Origin: Mactromeris polynyma
Taxonomy: Eukaryota > Mollusca > Bivalvia > Venerida > Mactridae
Direction: 5' to 3'
Length of the DNA: 64,000 bases
Assembly (NCBI GenBank): GCA_032209605.1
Contig: JASFXZ010000001.1
Location: 32,678,619-32,742,618, forward strand
This document shows, piece by piece, positions 11,045 through 23,710 of the stretch. The first letter of the stretch is position 1. Each line of letters opens with the position of its first letter. A program made the translations under genes and the position numbers. The notes below the pieces were generated by a model, which was not told the DNA's origin, did not search any database, and was given only the letters and a program-made list of their open reading frames with translations.

Positions 11045-12451
11045 TACTAAACAAAATAAGAAACTTCCGCAAAGTTTGCTTGAACATAGCTGGATGAAAA
11101 CAAATCGGGGGAATCATTGTTATATATGCGTTTAGAGAGTGTTCCATTATGCATCGTTTGGTGCAAAAATGATTGCCAAAGGTCAACAGAAAATGGGGGA
11201 AATTTTGACCAAGTGAGGTAGGGGTTATAAACAAAAATAACACTTAATAACGGGTACGACCACCTCTTGAGTTGACCACTGCAGTGCATCGCCGGCGCAT
11301 ATAATTGACTAAGGTATTGATTTCTGCCTGTGGAATATTGTTCCATTCCTGAATGAGCGCTTGTCGAAGTACATTGACGTTAGCAGATGTGTTGGAACGA
11401 CACCTCACTCTAGAATATCCTAGACGTGCTCGATTGGGTTGAGATCAGGACTTTTAGCGGGCCAGTCAACAATGAAATCAATGTTATTTGATATAAGAAA
11501 ATTTACAGTGTCTCTAGCTGTATGAGATGCGGCATTATCATGCTGAAAATCGAGATGTTGGCGTTGTTATGGAACAGAGGAATGACGTGATGAGCGAGAA
11601 TGACATCGCGGTAACACTGAGCATTTAAATCGCCATTAATGACGACTAGTGGTGAACGATAACCATGGACAATGGCTGTCCAAACCATGATAGAACCCCT
11701 ACCCCCGAAACGATCTCGTTGAAGAACACAACAGTCAGCTTAGCGTTCATTTCTCCTACGATAGACGAGCACCTTGCCATCACCACGATGTAAACACAAG
11801 CTGGATTCATCCGAAAAAAGAACGGTTTTCCAGCGTCGTCGTGTCCAACGAGTGTGTTCACGGCCGGAATAAGACGATTTACACGATGACGTTGCGTTAA
11901 AACGCATCCGATGTAAGGACGTCGTCAGTGTAAACCGTTCTCCCGCAGACGATTACGAACAGTTTGCCCACTGATTCGGTTATTATGAAGCCCAGGCAGT
12001 TTGGAATCGATTGTTCAAATGCGCGTTCATGATAGAGCGGTCTTGACCACGCGTTGTAACACGCGGACGTCCACGACGTGGCAAGTCCGCGGTGTGTCCT
12101 GTCGTTCTAAATCGTGCGCAATATTTCGTATCGCTCGACTAGAACTCCCAACATGCCTTGCAACGTCTTCTGTCATCATGCCAGCATCAAGCATGCCAAT
12201 CGCACGTTCGCGTAAATTATTGGGTATTCTTGGCATACTAAAATGCTACAATGTAAAAATAGTTAATTTTGTTACAACTTTTGAAGCGTTTTCATTTAAC
12301 AACAACGTCAGTAAGACAAGTAAAACAAATTGACAGAATACCACACGGGACATGTTGAACAATTCATGCACATGCAAATCGAGTTTCACGTTGTTGACGA
12401 TTAACAGTGCAAACAAAATCGCTCAAATTCATGAATCCTGACAACACAGGT
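11045..12451 (-). pseudogene. Tc1-like transposon relic, copy 1
   Basis: On the minus strand, starting at ATG 12236, the frame reads an N-terminal helix-turn-helix like that of Tc1-family transposases (MPRIPNNLRERAIGMLDAGM, then VARHVGSSSRAIRN). Downstream, pieces of the DDE region appear in different frames: a DESS-LCLHRGDG block near 11800, a GGRGSIMVW block near 11690-11715 and an HGYRSPLVVINGDLNAQ block near 11605-11660. Frameshifts and an internal deletion near 11998 break the frame. Homology with the copy at 37040-38334 defines the boundaries (tactaaacaaaataagaaac at one end, cctgacaacacaggt at the other). I could not match the two ends as clear inverted repeats. It cannot encode an active transposase. 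Confidence 0.8.
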
Positions 12452-13860
12452 CAGGGCTAATATTACCTATCTTCTTTCTTTACACAATGATTTCTTTAAC
12501 ACAGCAGACACTATGTGTACAAATACGAAAGTTTCTTTTTTTGTTCTGTGTATATATATATATACGATGATATCCCATGTTTGGAGGTGAAGTTAATGAT
12601 TTTAATTGGGCGCGTACTGTGGGTAGTTGATTTGTGCGGCTATGTATTTGCTCGATCTAGCCCTAGTTGTATCTATAATAGAGTCTCCTATATGCAAATT
12701 ACTATTATGTTGAACCTCTGCCCAGTCCTACGAAAACAAATATAGGAACTATAATAAGTCTCTATTGACGATCAAAACAATCCGCAATAAAAAATACGAA
12801 ATAGATATTGTACAACTGTTCATTGTCCGATAATGTTAGAAAAACAGCATTTTTCTCCTTCTGTTATACATGAAACATACGAACAAGATATTGTACGTCA
12901 GTCCACTATCCGCTAAATTGAGAGAAACAACACTTGCTCCTTAGCATACTCATACATTGATGCACATCGCATCATCACACACGCCATAACTGTCAAATAT
13001 CTCCAAGATAACACTCTCCTCAAAACCCCATACACGCAATGAGATGTTACTCTACTGGAAATATAGGCCAGATTAGAAGACGTTTTGAAACATATTCATT
13101 ACTCCCGGAGTAGAACATAATCCCGTTTTATTTCGCGGTATCAAGGACGACATCAATTGCCAATACCCTGTCTTCAATTCATGTCCCAAGGTGATAAAAC
13201 ATTGGAAGGAAAAGTGACTTAAATGTTTTTATTTCTCTATAAAGAGTTCTGAATGAACCATAAAAGACGTATTAAACCAGTAATTCAAATAAACGCTGGC
13301 ACAGTATCGTAAAATTGTGTGAACAAAATTTTAAGAGTGACTGGTCTCAAAATTCATTTTACAACCTCTGGCAAAATATAACTCATGTCGAAATCCATTA
13401 AAAGATAAGCACTCATTGGTCAGTAGTAGTCTCTTATCCAATCAGATGTCGCTTTACAAAAAGAACAGACACTGAATAGTATTCAACGTATACACATTCA
13501 TTGTAAATTATGCATTTCCGTTTTCTTACAGCAAACTTCGTAATTGTAGTTAAACTGAGCGTAATTTGATACATCGAACCGACATCCCTGTTACCCTATA
13601 CATTGATACGAGTCAACCTAAGTCTTCCGAATTGAACAGAGACGTTTTAACCATCTTCTGACAGCGATGCTCACATTGATATGTAACTAGACGAATTAAA
13701 TAAAGTACGACTGTTCCCAAAACAATCTTTTTATGTTTCAGCTAGACAACAGTAAACATTTTGTTTATTCTTTTGTTTGACATAATTATGTTTGACATAC
13801 TTTTTTTAGGCTCAAGATTATTAGTTTGACTCTGTTGACAAATTTGTTCGACATGATAAT
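12452..13860. other. Non-coding, nothing recognised
   Basis: AT-rich. Includes a short (TA)n run near 12549-12563. No exon or RNA gene could be supported. Confidence 0.55.
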
Positions 13861-14535
13861 GTTCAAACATGATATGACCTGGCTATCCACACAGTGGCAT
13901 ACGTAGTTCAAACATGATATGACCTGGCTATCCACACAGTGGCATACGTAGTTCAAACATGATATGACCTGGCTCTCCACACAGTGGCATACGTAGTTCA
14001 AACATGATATGACCTGGCTATCCACACAGTGGCATACGTAGTTCAAACATGATATGACCTGGCTATCCACACAGTGGCATACGTAGTTCAAACATGATAT
14101 GACCTGGCTCTCCACACAGTGACATACGTAGTTCAAACATGATATGACCTGGCTATCCACACAGTGGCATACGTAGTTCAAACATGATATGACCTGGCTA
14201 TCCACACAGTGGCATACGTAGTTCAAACATGATATGACCTGGCTATCCACACAGTGGCATACGTAGTTCAAACATGATATGACCTGGCTATCCACACAGT
14301 GGCATACGTAGTTCAAACATGATATGACCTGGCTATCCACACAGTGGCATACGTAGTTCAAACATGATATGACCTGGCTATCCACACAGTGGCATACGTA
14401 GTTCAAACATGATATGACCTGGCTATCCACACAGTGGCATACGTAGTTCAAACATGATATGACCTGGCTATCCACACAGTGGCATACGTAGTTCAAACAT
14501 GATATGACCTGGCTATCCACACAGTGGCATACGTA
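13861..14535. repeat. 45-bp tandem repeat, exactly 15 units
   Basis: Fifteen units of 45 bp (675 bp) start gttcaaacatgatatgacct and contain ccacacagtggcatacgta. They are nearly identical: units 3 and 6 share an A-to-C change (ctctcc) and unit 6 also has gtgacat. Since 45 is divisible by three, the minus strand is open for 251 codons with a 15-residue period containing four cysteines or histidines. High identity and absence of gene context point to a young minisatellite, not a protein. Confidence 0.97.
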
Positions 14536-17281
14536 GTTCAAATAAGCAAGAGGTCGTTGCTCGTTGTTATTAACATTGTTGTAAATTGGTTAGATTGTCA
14601 GTGAATGTTTTATTGACATTGTTTTTGATGTTGTATGGTGTTTTTGTTCTAGTACTATGGCTGTTGCTCGGGACGACTATTCGAGGTCGTAACAGTTGTC
14701 ATAGATGCATTAGTTGAACGTTCTAGTTCATGAATGACATAATATCACATGTCCGTTAAGTCTAAACTTTGGGCGAGTACGAGGAATGTTTTATTTATGT
14801 GTAAACTTCTCTACAGATCCTAAATCATTTAACACAAGATATGATTTGGAAAAACGTTGGTTAATATAACCCAATCAGGATTGTGATGTGAATTAGAATG
14901 ACAGATCAAACACTTCATTAATTTTATGTCGTACGTTCGGTTCAATGTTCATGCAACTATCCTGTCGATCCAGGCAAAATACAGAAAGGGTACATAACGT
15001 AAGTAAAACAGCGAGAGTTGTCACTAATAAGTCACAAACACACCGACAATCTGAAGCCGGTTAATTAGCGTCCGGTTTAAAGGTCCAACGTTTTTACTTG
15101 ATAGCTAATGAAACACGCATTCCATATGAATTTCAAAAATAGTGTTTCAATTTCCAAAGTGATGGGATGTATGATATTTGTTTTGTGACAATAAAAATAC
15201 AATTTAGATATACATGTTGATGATTATTTCCGACACCATATCTATAATCATTATCACTATCAATGTATCTTGGTGAAGCGTACATGTATATATCAATCAG
15301 ACTTTTAAATGATTATAATTGTTTGTCAATAACAAATTTAAAATTCGTTTGAAATTTGTGGTAAAGTAATGGAAGTCTTCTCCATATATGTTTATCATTT
15401 ATTAAAATCCTGTTTTATGCGTACTTACTGGTTTCTCCGATATAGATCTGAAGCATTCGTGCATGATCGATTGAAAGGCATTCACAATTCACAGATCAAA
15501 ACATCACAATGTTTTTTATTTTGTTTAGATTATGACCAATGATCATAAGCATTTCTTGAATAATTCAGGATCAATCAACGATGCAGCACCGGCTACTTAA
15601 GTCACTTGTTTCGCATATTGTATTCAATAACTGTCATCCAAGGGTGACAAAAGCTTTCGAACAAGCATAATTGATTGATCGAGCCGTCATAACTACTTGC
15701 AGACAAAAACACATCGAGGGAATGTCACAAATACAAACGAAATCGGAAGTTTGTGCGAGATTTTAAGTTAAACATTTCGAACGAAATTTGAATTTAAAAG
15801 TTTAGTGCATAATTAATCACGTTGCTTAGAAACGCTTGACAACATACATACTTCAGTCAACACAAATTTAGTTGAGTGTCTGGCAATTAAATATTACACA
15901 TAATATTATCTGCTTTCTTAACTGAATAGATAATGCTGATCTTATTACAAATGCAATGTCCTATTTAGGTAAAGACTATATATTTTTGTTTTAATCGGAT
16001 TTAACGTCGTGTTTTCAACTATAACTAGCACTAACTTCGTCTGAACTGCATGATGCAAAATTTTGCAAAATCACGGTATCTCAGACATTTATAGCCTTGC
16101 TTTGAGATCAATATGTACTTGTATTGATCTGTATGAAAGTAATATTGACCAACGTAGGTCAACAATACTACGTTTCATCCTAAAATATGTCAATTATTTA
16201 TCTCAACTCCTGTCCATAACCGTACTAAAAGGGTTCTGTTTATGCAAACTGAAAAAGGGGTAAAATTAACAGATACCAGGAAACCATGTGAACATACGGG
16301 AATGAATATATGATTATGGTAGTAAAGATGTTAAACGAATGTGACCGTTTACACTGGCAATTCAAATCAGCCTTTCAAGAAACGTTATTCAAGTCGCAAG
16401 AAGGGTCGTAATACAAACGTGTTTCAAAACATTTGCAATGTCTAGAATATTACTATATTAAGTATAACCTAAACATAAATTATTCGCGTACTTATGTTGG
16501 CTCATAAAATTTCGGAGAAATCGATATCGATGCAAAACAGCAGTATTTCCTTATCTTGTCGACCGGTTAGTTAAAACTAGTTTCCATTGTTTAGTGTACA
16601 TGCTGTCAATCGATGTTATGTTACAATTTTTGCAGTCTGTTGGAGAAGAAGTATTTTATTTCATTTGGTTCACAACGATTTTAATCCAATTAAATGGTAA
16701 CTCCAATAAATCATTTCAAAACACGGTTTCTGAGTGTCCACACAGTAAGAGGGTTGACGTTAGGGAAACTATTTTTAATAGCTCGAATCATTTTTCACAA
16801 CAGAAACTTAACAAGTACATACAATTGTAAAACGACTCACTGTGAAAGGACACCAAACCAATTTGTACTTCTAAGTTCCCGTTGGCAGTTTGAGATAATT
16901 AGCAGAATTTCTTCCTGGGAGTAATGTGCTAATAGACGGGAAACTTCGGTTCGTTTTTGCATTAGAACGGAAGTATTACCTAAGACGGCTTGAAATTCCA
17001 AGTTACTGACGACTAGAGTACATTGTAAAAAGCAACAAAATGTATAAGACAGAAACAATGGCATGAAATTGGAGGATATGAACAAGTTAGAAGCATGACT
17101 TTGCTATGGAGATAACGTGGTAAGCTTTGGATATACACGCAATGTCATTCAAATAAGAATATCATCAAATATCAGTATCAAAAAGTAATTTTAACGTAGA
17201 GAGCATTTTGATGAGAATATGAAGACGATCTGAAATATCAATTGAATGTTTAAAACATGAAATAACGCAACTAAGCACAAC
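14536..17281. other. Non-coding, nothing recognised
   Basis: AT-rich sequence. Small open frames (16063-16263, 16594-16830, 16694-16924, 16837-17085 minus) lack protein features. The words gtcgaccggttagtt at about 16558 recur near 29229, hinting at an unclassified dispersed repeat. Confidence 0.5.
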
Positions 17282-17826
17282 CACACGTACGCTATCCCCC
17301 ATGTAAGCATACCCACACGTACGCTATTCCTCATGTAAGCATACCCACACGTACGCTATCCCTCATGTAAGCATACCCACACGTACGCTATCCCTCATGT
17401 AAGCATACCCACACGTACGCTATTCCTCATGTAAGCATACCCACACGTACGCTATCCCTCATGTAAGCATACCCACACGTACGCTATCCCTCATGTAAGC
17501 ATACCCACACGTACGCTATCCCTCATGTAAGCATACCCACACGTACGCTATCCCTCATGTAAGCATACCCACACGTACGCTATTCCTCATGTAAGCATAC
17601 CCACACGTACACTATCCCTCATGTAAGCATACCCACACGTACGCTATCCCTCATGTAAGCATACCCACACGTACGCTATTCCTCATGTAAGCATACCCAC
17701 ACGTACGCTATCCCTCATGTAAGCATACCCACACGTACGCTATCCCTCATGTAAGCATACCCACACGTACGCTATTCCTCATGTAAGCACACCCACACGT
17801 ACGCTATCCCTCATGTAAGCATTCCC
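17282..17826. repeat. 32-bp tandem repeat, about 17 copies
   Basis: Units contain cacacgtacgctatccctca and tgtaagcata; the start-to-start distance is 32 bp (17282, 17314, ...). Variation is mostly a cc/tt alternation in 'ctatccctc' versus 'ctattcctc'. There are no spacers between units, so it is not a CRISPR array. Confidence 0.95.
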
Positions 17827-19159
17827 ACAGATACAAACACATCGCAAACAGGGCCTTCACTTCACAGCCATAATTAGTCGTCATATATTGTAGTTTTCTA
17901 CAATTATACGTCAGAAAGAATTATATGTATCATATAGAGTGGTAAACATCTATGTCTCTATTATATTGTTAATGAAATGACTGAACATCATCGTTTTATG
18001 ACAGAATAAAGAAAGTAAAAACATGTCCATGCGAAGCCCTTCATGTCGCTTAGAAATGAAATATATACGTTGGTCAGTCCTAGAGTTCCCGGGCTGTGCA
18101 ATTATGTCTTGTTTTCTTTAAAATATTATATCAAAACGCATAGCATATTCCAACTAAGACTATCTTCGTATAAGGTATAACTGACATGGTAGGTGAAGTT
18201 AAATTACAACTCATAGACACACACGGAACGCTTCTTATGTCGAAATTCTGACTCAAAATCCGCGTTCTATTCAAAATGTTCCCTTTTTTACCTTAACACT
18301 TGCCCTGGTCTAGCGTACATGTTAAAATTGACTTGACCAACATTTGATGCTAGTTGTCCAAGTATATATACTAAAACGCTTCTAATGGGTCACCCTACAT
18401 TTCTGCTGCTTATCAATCTTGATAGAACTATATATTAGGATATTATTGTACAGTCGTGCATTGACTTTTGCTTTCAGAAGATTGAGGTTTGTGTAAGAGT
18501 GAACTAACACTAATTTAGTGCATTAATATTTATGTGTATGTGTTTGTAAAATATGACAATAAAAAAATGACTATTATATGTAACAGTTAAATAGCATAAC
18601 ATACTTCTCCCGGACTAAGTCCAACACAACTATGGATAGCCCGAATCGGCAATAAGACTTGTCCGGGACGTCTGGATAGTGGATTTCTAGACCCCTGATC
18701 GTTTTTAATATGACAAATTTTATTAAAACGATTTCTTGAGTGCTCCTTGACGCTCTAATGACGTTGTTACAGTAAGTCATTATAGCTTCAAAACAGTTTT
18801 CGATACCATGTATGATATGTAATCATATGATGTTTAATATATTTGCAGAACAATTTTAGGATTTTGTTTGTAAATATACGAACGCTTCCATAAAAAAACA
18901 CGTCTAGTATTTCACAAATTAAGCGCTTTCTCGGACGTGTCTTTGGTCACTTGTTTTATTTTTTGAGTCAATGTACATTTGAGAATAGCGACGTCTTCTT
19001 GTAATTTACTTCTGCATTCTGTTCCTTATCTATGAAATGCTATAAAAAGAAAAATGGACGTCCGAAATTTATATTTTGAGTATTAAATGAAACTAGAACT
19101 AGAAATGTGTACATAGGCCACAGATGCCCCCACTTATCATCCGGCTCAAAGTTTGTGAA
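17827..19159. other. Non-coding, nothing recognised
   Basis: AT-rich. The 68-codon minus frame at 18574-18780 has no recognisable features. Confidence 0.5.
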
Positions 19160-20230
19160 TGTGTATCAAGTGATAAGTCAAGGGCCATAACTTTGCACTT
19201 ACTGGGCATAATCATACATGAAACCCCAGGTGCACAACAACCTATGCTGGTGAGTATTCCTGTAAAGTTTTGTGAGTCTGGGTCCTATACTTTTGGAGAT
19301 ACGCGTCACACATGCATGCTCTGTATGCTATATTTTCAATCAGTCAAGGGCCATTACCTTGCACTTACTGGGCAGAGCAATTCATGAAACCCGAGGTGCA
19401 CAACTACACATGCTGGTGAACATTCCTGTAAACTTTTATGAATCTAGCTCATATACTCATTGAGATATGTGCGACACAAGATTGCATACTCTATAGGCTA
19501 TATTTTATCTAAGTCAAGGGCCATAACTTTACACTTACTGTGCACAGCCAAACATGAAACCCCAGTTGCACAACTTCACATGCTGGTTGACATTCCTGTA
19601 AAGTTTTATGAATCTAGCTCATATACTCATTGAGTTATGTGCGACACAAGATTGCATACTCTGTATGCTATATTTTCAATCAGTCAAGGGCCATAACTTT
19701 GCACTTACTGTGCACAGTCAAATATGAAACCCCAGTTGCACAACTTCACATGCTGGTTGACATTCCTGTAAAGATTTAAAAATCTGGCTCATATTTTATT
19801 GGAGATATGCGTGACACATGATTGCATACTCCGTAGGCGATATTTTAACTAAGTCAAGAGCCAAAACGTTGCAATTTCTGGGCACACCAAACATGAAACC
19901 CCAGGTACACAACTTCACATGCTGGTTAACATTCCTGTAAAGTGTTATGAATCTGGCTCATATTGTTTTGGAGATATGCGTGACACAAGATTCCATACTC
20001 TGTAGGCTATATTTTAACTAAGTCAAGGGCCATAACTCAGCACTTACTGGGCACAGCCAAACATGAAACCCCAGGTGCACAACTACATAGGCTGGTGAAC
20101 ATTCCTGTAAAGTTTTAAGACTCTGGTTCATGTTCTTTTGGAGATATGTGTGACACAAGAGTTTGTGACGGACGGAGATACGGACTGACGGACGGATAGA
20201 CGGAAAAGGGCAAATCTATATGCCCCATTG
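19160..20230 (+). mobile_element. pearl-like element with six about 170-bp modules
   Basis: Six imperfect modules of about 165-171 bp begin near 19179, 19344, 19514, 19684, 19855 and 20023, each opening caagggccataactttgcac and carrying acatgaaaccccag, cattcctgtaaag and gagatatg. After the last module comes a distinctive end, gtttgtgacggacggagata, then repeated gacggac words and gggcaaatctatatgcccc, which is itself a small hairpin. A core of tandem modules with a fixed tail matches the architecture of pearl elements described from bivalves and of Helentron-associated elements. Assignment is by architecture only. Confidence 0.65.
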
Positions 20231-21120
20231 CAGAGTGGATGCATACAAATACATATGTTAGAAAATGTAAAAAAATCTTATTTTTGTAACTAATATATGT
20301 TTTGTCGTGGAACAGCTCATATAAGTATAATGAAGTCAATAAGACAATGTAACGTACAAATCTCTTAAGTTGTATTTGTCTGTAACCCTGTATGGACATC
20401 ATGCTCTGGGTAATTGCTCTGTTTAAATATTAGCGATATCAATCACAAGACCGGTTTGTCAGGCATTTGCTATATGCAGTACTGACTGACAAAGGTCGAG
20501 TTTGCGTCCCGTCAGTATCCTTTATACGTTCTGAGCATTGCTGTGTGTTGGATGGGATGTATTTGACACATGGAACACCACCTGCCAGAGCTCGTGTTAG
20601 TGTACTGTCAGTCTCGTGTGTATGCTGTGGTTATTGGTGTCAGAATGTTCTATGGGGAATATGTGTGTCTGGTGATGACAAGGTTGTTTAATGTAGTTAT
20701 GAAATTCAGTTCAATGGCATTGCATAGAACGCCGACACAGTTTATCGTTGTTACTGTATTGCCTGAGTAATTGATTCTTCATATTTTATTAATCTAATCT
20801 CACTTAAAGGTGCCAAAAGCTTCCTTATCAACATATTAATTAATCAAACTGCATCCTACTTGCATTTCTCACCCTATAATTAACCTTAACCTAAGGGCAC
20901 ATAGACAATTTGACACATTGTATCGTTATAAGTATCCGTCATTTAAAAAAAATCACACTTAACAGGAAAACCAGTAATGTTCTTTCTTTAACAATGGAAT
21001 ACTGAAGTATTGCAGGAACTACCGTATAAAAAGCACACTGCTACAATCCTAAATAGGCACCAAGAATACACTAAATTGAACTAAAAAAAATTTGCGAAAA
21101 TATGTTGACTGATTAGACAG
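20231..21120. other. Non-coding, nothing recognised
   Basis: Open frames at 20115-20402 (minus), 20467-20691 and 20570-20770 overlap in different frames and have no domain or splice signals. Confidence 0.5.
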
Positions 21121-21460
21121 GTGAAATAAAGTCATGTTTGAGAAACACGAAAAATCGGTCAATGGCGCTACCGGGAATCGAACCCAGGTCTACGGATTGC
21201 CGGTCCGTTATGCTAACCACTACACCACAGCGACATGACGTCATTTTCGTGTAAATTTATCTTATATAAATTTATGCTTAAGGTAAACTACACTTTGGAC
21301 GAAGTACGGGGCAAATTTGTACATCCGCCAAACAGCACTTAACACCAACTGTAGTAAATAGTGAAATAAAGTCATGTTTGAGAAACACGAACAATCGGTC
21401 AATGGCGCTACCGGGAATCGAACCCAGGTCTACGGATTGCCGGTCCGTTATGCTAACCGT
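21121..21460. repeat. Direct duplication of a tRNA-like block
   Basis: The sequence from gtgaaataaagtcatgtttg through the tRNA-like region at 21121-21219 recurs at 21359-21457 with a single visible substitution (cacgaaaaat versus cacgaacaat). The second copy stops at 'atgctaacc' in the D arm of the tRNA-like sequence and then passes into unrelated DNA, so it carries only the 3' part. Confidence 0.85.
21164..21234 (-). tRNA. tRNA-like sequence (Ala-GGC-like), probably pseudogene
   Basis: Read on the minus strand the 71 bases fold as a cloverleaf: acceptor GTCGCTG against TAGCGCC (one mismatch, one G-T), D arm GTGT/GCAT, anticodon stem ACGGA/TCCGT, T arm CTGGG/CCCGG with loop TTCGATT, and an intact B box GGTTCGATTCC. 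The anticodon would be GGC (Ala), but base 33 is C instead of the universal T. That and its presence in a duplicated block argue for a tRNA pseudogene or SINE head. Confidence 0.5.
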
Positions 21461-21569
21461 CCATTCTAACAAAACATGTATAGATTGTGTGTAATATGCA
21501 ATATTCACTTTTAATGAAACACGAATACGGAAGACTGTTGTTTGTTACCGATAAATGCGAATGGCTTTG

Positions 21570-23492
21570 TCATAGGTTTTTCGGCGCAGCCGTACTAACT
21601 TTGTTTTGCTATTTGCATATCAGTGTTGTGTAAACCATCAAATCTTACGTTAACCATAATTCTCTCCAACAAATTCTCTTCAATTTAAAAATAGCTGTAA
21701 CATTGAAGCAGATTGGTTAACATTTTCTATAGTGTATTTCAAGATTTATCCAGTGAGTAGCAGTAGCCTTGTTATTCATTTCCAAGGGAATTCTCTGGTG
21801 TTGGATTTGACCTACTTAGTATTGATTTTTCACACATTTGTGATGGGGAAATAGCCGACTTGTCTAGACAATTACACGACAGGCACATGTGATCTACATC
21901 CTTTGTTTAGTGGATCTTTACACATTTTTAAGATAATTAAACCCAGTTTGTTTTTCACAGAATTCTTTTGAAATATATAGTTTACAAGGAAGTGTATTAG
22001 TACAATTAAACTAAATGAAAATATCCAAAATGAAGTGGTCATTTTCGGAAAATGACCGACATTTTTAAAATAGTAATGATGCAATCGTGCTCTGAAAAAT
22101 TTCTGAAAATGGATTGTTTGATCGCCGTTTATGGATTAACTTTTATTATTAACCATATATTTTTGGTGGAATTATAATCTAACAAGATTGCTCTTTGCAT
22201 TAGGGTAAGTTAAAATTACGGTACTTATTATAAAAATCCGAAAATGTATTGGAAACTTGCCACTAGTATGTGAAGAAATTACACTTCCGCGAGTGCAGCA
22301 TAAAATCGCTACCTGTGATGTTTTAAAAAACTTTATGTAGTAACCTAATATGTTAGTCAGAAAGTCAGAGGCGTTAAAAGGGGTCTGCATGGAGATACGG
22401 TAGAGGCGTTAAACGTGGGTCTGCATGGAGATACGGTAGAGGCGTCAATCGGCGTATCTATGGAGTAAAGGGTTAAGAAGACTTTCTTGGTTTTATGTAC
22501 CAGTCGCGAACATTTATATTATTTTAATCAGATAAATCGCTATGTTACAAGTATATTAACATGGATGTGTGAGTTCACGACTGACGCAATAAGTAATGTT
22601 GAACTATATTGTAACAGACTATACTGTGTCTATGATCACACTACGGAGTTATTTATAATGCCGTCTCATTCGGAACACCTCGGCATTATTGGCTCCGCCA
22701 AGAAGTTACGATTTATTACAGTACTCCGAGTATTTGTTTTTATGTTGTACAACAAAATTTAACCTAGAGAGTGCAACCAATTTGCAAACTTCAAGTTGCG
22801 CCGACCATCTTTTTTAAAGATATTTCTTGTTTACATTGACGCGGAGTGGTTATTTTTTTGTTAAGGCTTTATATTTGTTTACCGGACGTAATAACAATAA
22901 TTTATTCATCGTTATGTATTTATTCTTCCGATGCAAAGTAATGAACACAATTATTGCAATGGTGTTATATGTTTGCAACAAAATCATATTGATCACGATA
23001 GAAGCGTTATTCTTATTATTGTAAACATGTGTTGTATAAAAACAGATGAACATATAGTGTTAACAACTGTGTCTGAAAGTAGATATATAGTAAATTTCAA
23101 GATTTATCTAGTGAGTAGTGTTGTTAGTCAACCCCTCGGGAAATTGCCCGGCATTAATAGAAAGAAGACATTCTCGGTTTTATGCACCAGTCACAGACAT
23201 TTATATCGTTTAAATCTGACAAATCCATATGTAACAAGTTAGTTAACATGAATGTCTGATTTCACGACTGCTACAATATTTACTGGTGAACTATATTGAA
23301 ACAGACTATACTGTCTATGTGTGACTCAGCGCACTACGGAGATTTTGTATCCAATCTCATACACAGTGATCTCCCCTTGCTGGTATCGGAGTAGCAACCG
23401 TTACATCTCGGCAATTGTATATGGTACAAGAATGTTCTTGCTTCTGATTGCGCCGAACATCTTTTTTAAAGATAGTTCTTGTTTACTCTTTA
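21570..23492 (+). repeat. Dispersed repeat with internal direct duplication
   Basis: The segment starts tttttcggcgcagccgtac at about 21577, which matches the reverse complement of 63285-63360. Near its end, gttgcgccgaccatctttttt (22797-22816 and onward) followed by aaagatatttcttgttt matches the reverse complement of 63073-63120. Inside, 22470-22840 and 23150-23492 are diverged direct copies of one another (shared gaactatatt, gtaacagactatactgt, ttaaagata). Around 22370-22470 a roughly 35-bp block with tctgcatggagatacggta is repeated 2-3 times. No coding frame is seen, and the class is unknown. Confidence 0.55.
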
Positions 23493-23530
23493 TAATGGAA
23501 ACTTTACACTGGAATAACACTTTATAGCTA

Positions 23531-23710
23531 CAGTTGGACCTCGTTTATTCGACAACCCTCTATCCGAATACTTGGTATTATCCGAAATAAATATCAGGTC
23601 ATGTATCTTCTTCTATAAGCACGTCGAATTGAAATGGGCTATTCGGAACCATGTATTATTCGAAATAAAATTTCGGACCTAATGAATTCGAATGAACGAG
23701 ATGCGAGAGT
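23531..23710 (+). mobile_element. pogo-like MITE (family A), decayed right end
   Basis: Begins cagttggacctcgtttattc right after TA (23529-23530) and runs through gggctattcgga, ccatgtattattcg and aaataaaatttcgg. It matches the reverse complement of the MITE at 53427-53603 along its length. The right terminal repeat is degraded (cgaatgaacgag then atgcgagag). No coding capacity. Confidence 0.7.

Noticed and set aside
13786..14541. 251-codon cysteine-rich repeat protein on the minus strand
   Set aside because: The frame is a by-product of a 45-bp near-identical tandem repeat. There is no exon context or evolutionary pattern of a coding repeat.
20467..20770. Overlapping 74- and 66-codon frames as genes
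   Set aside because: They use different frames over the same DNA, with no conserved motif or splice sites.
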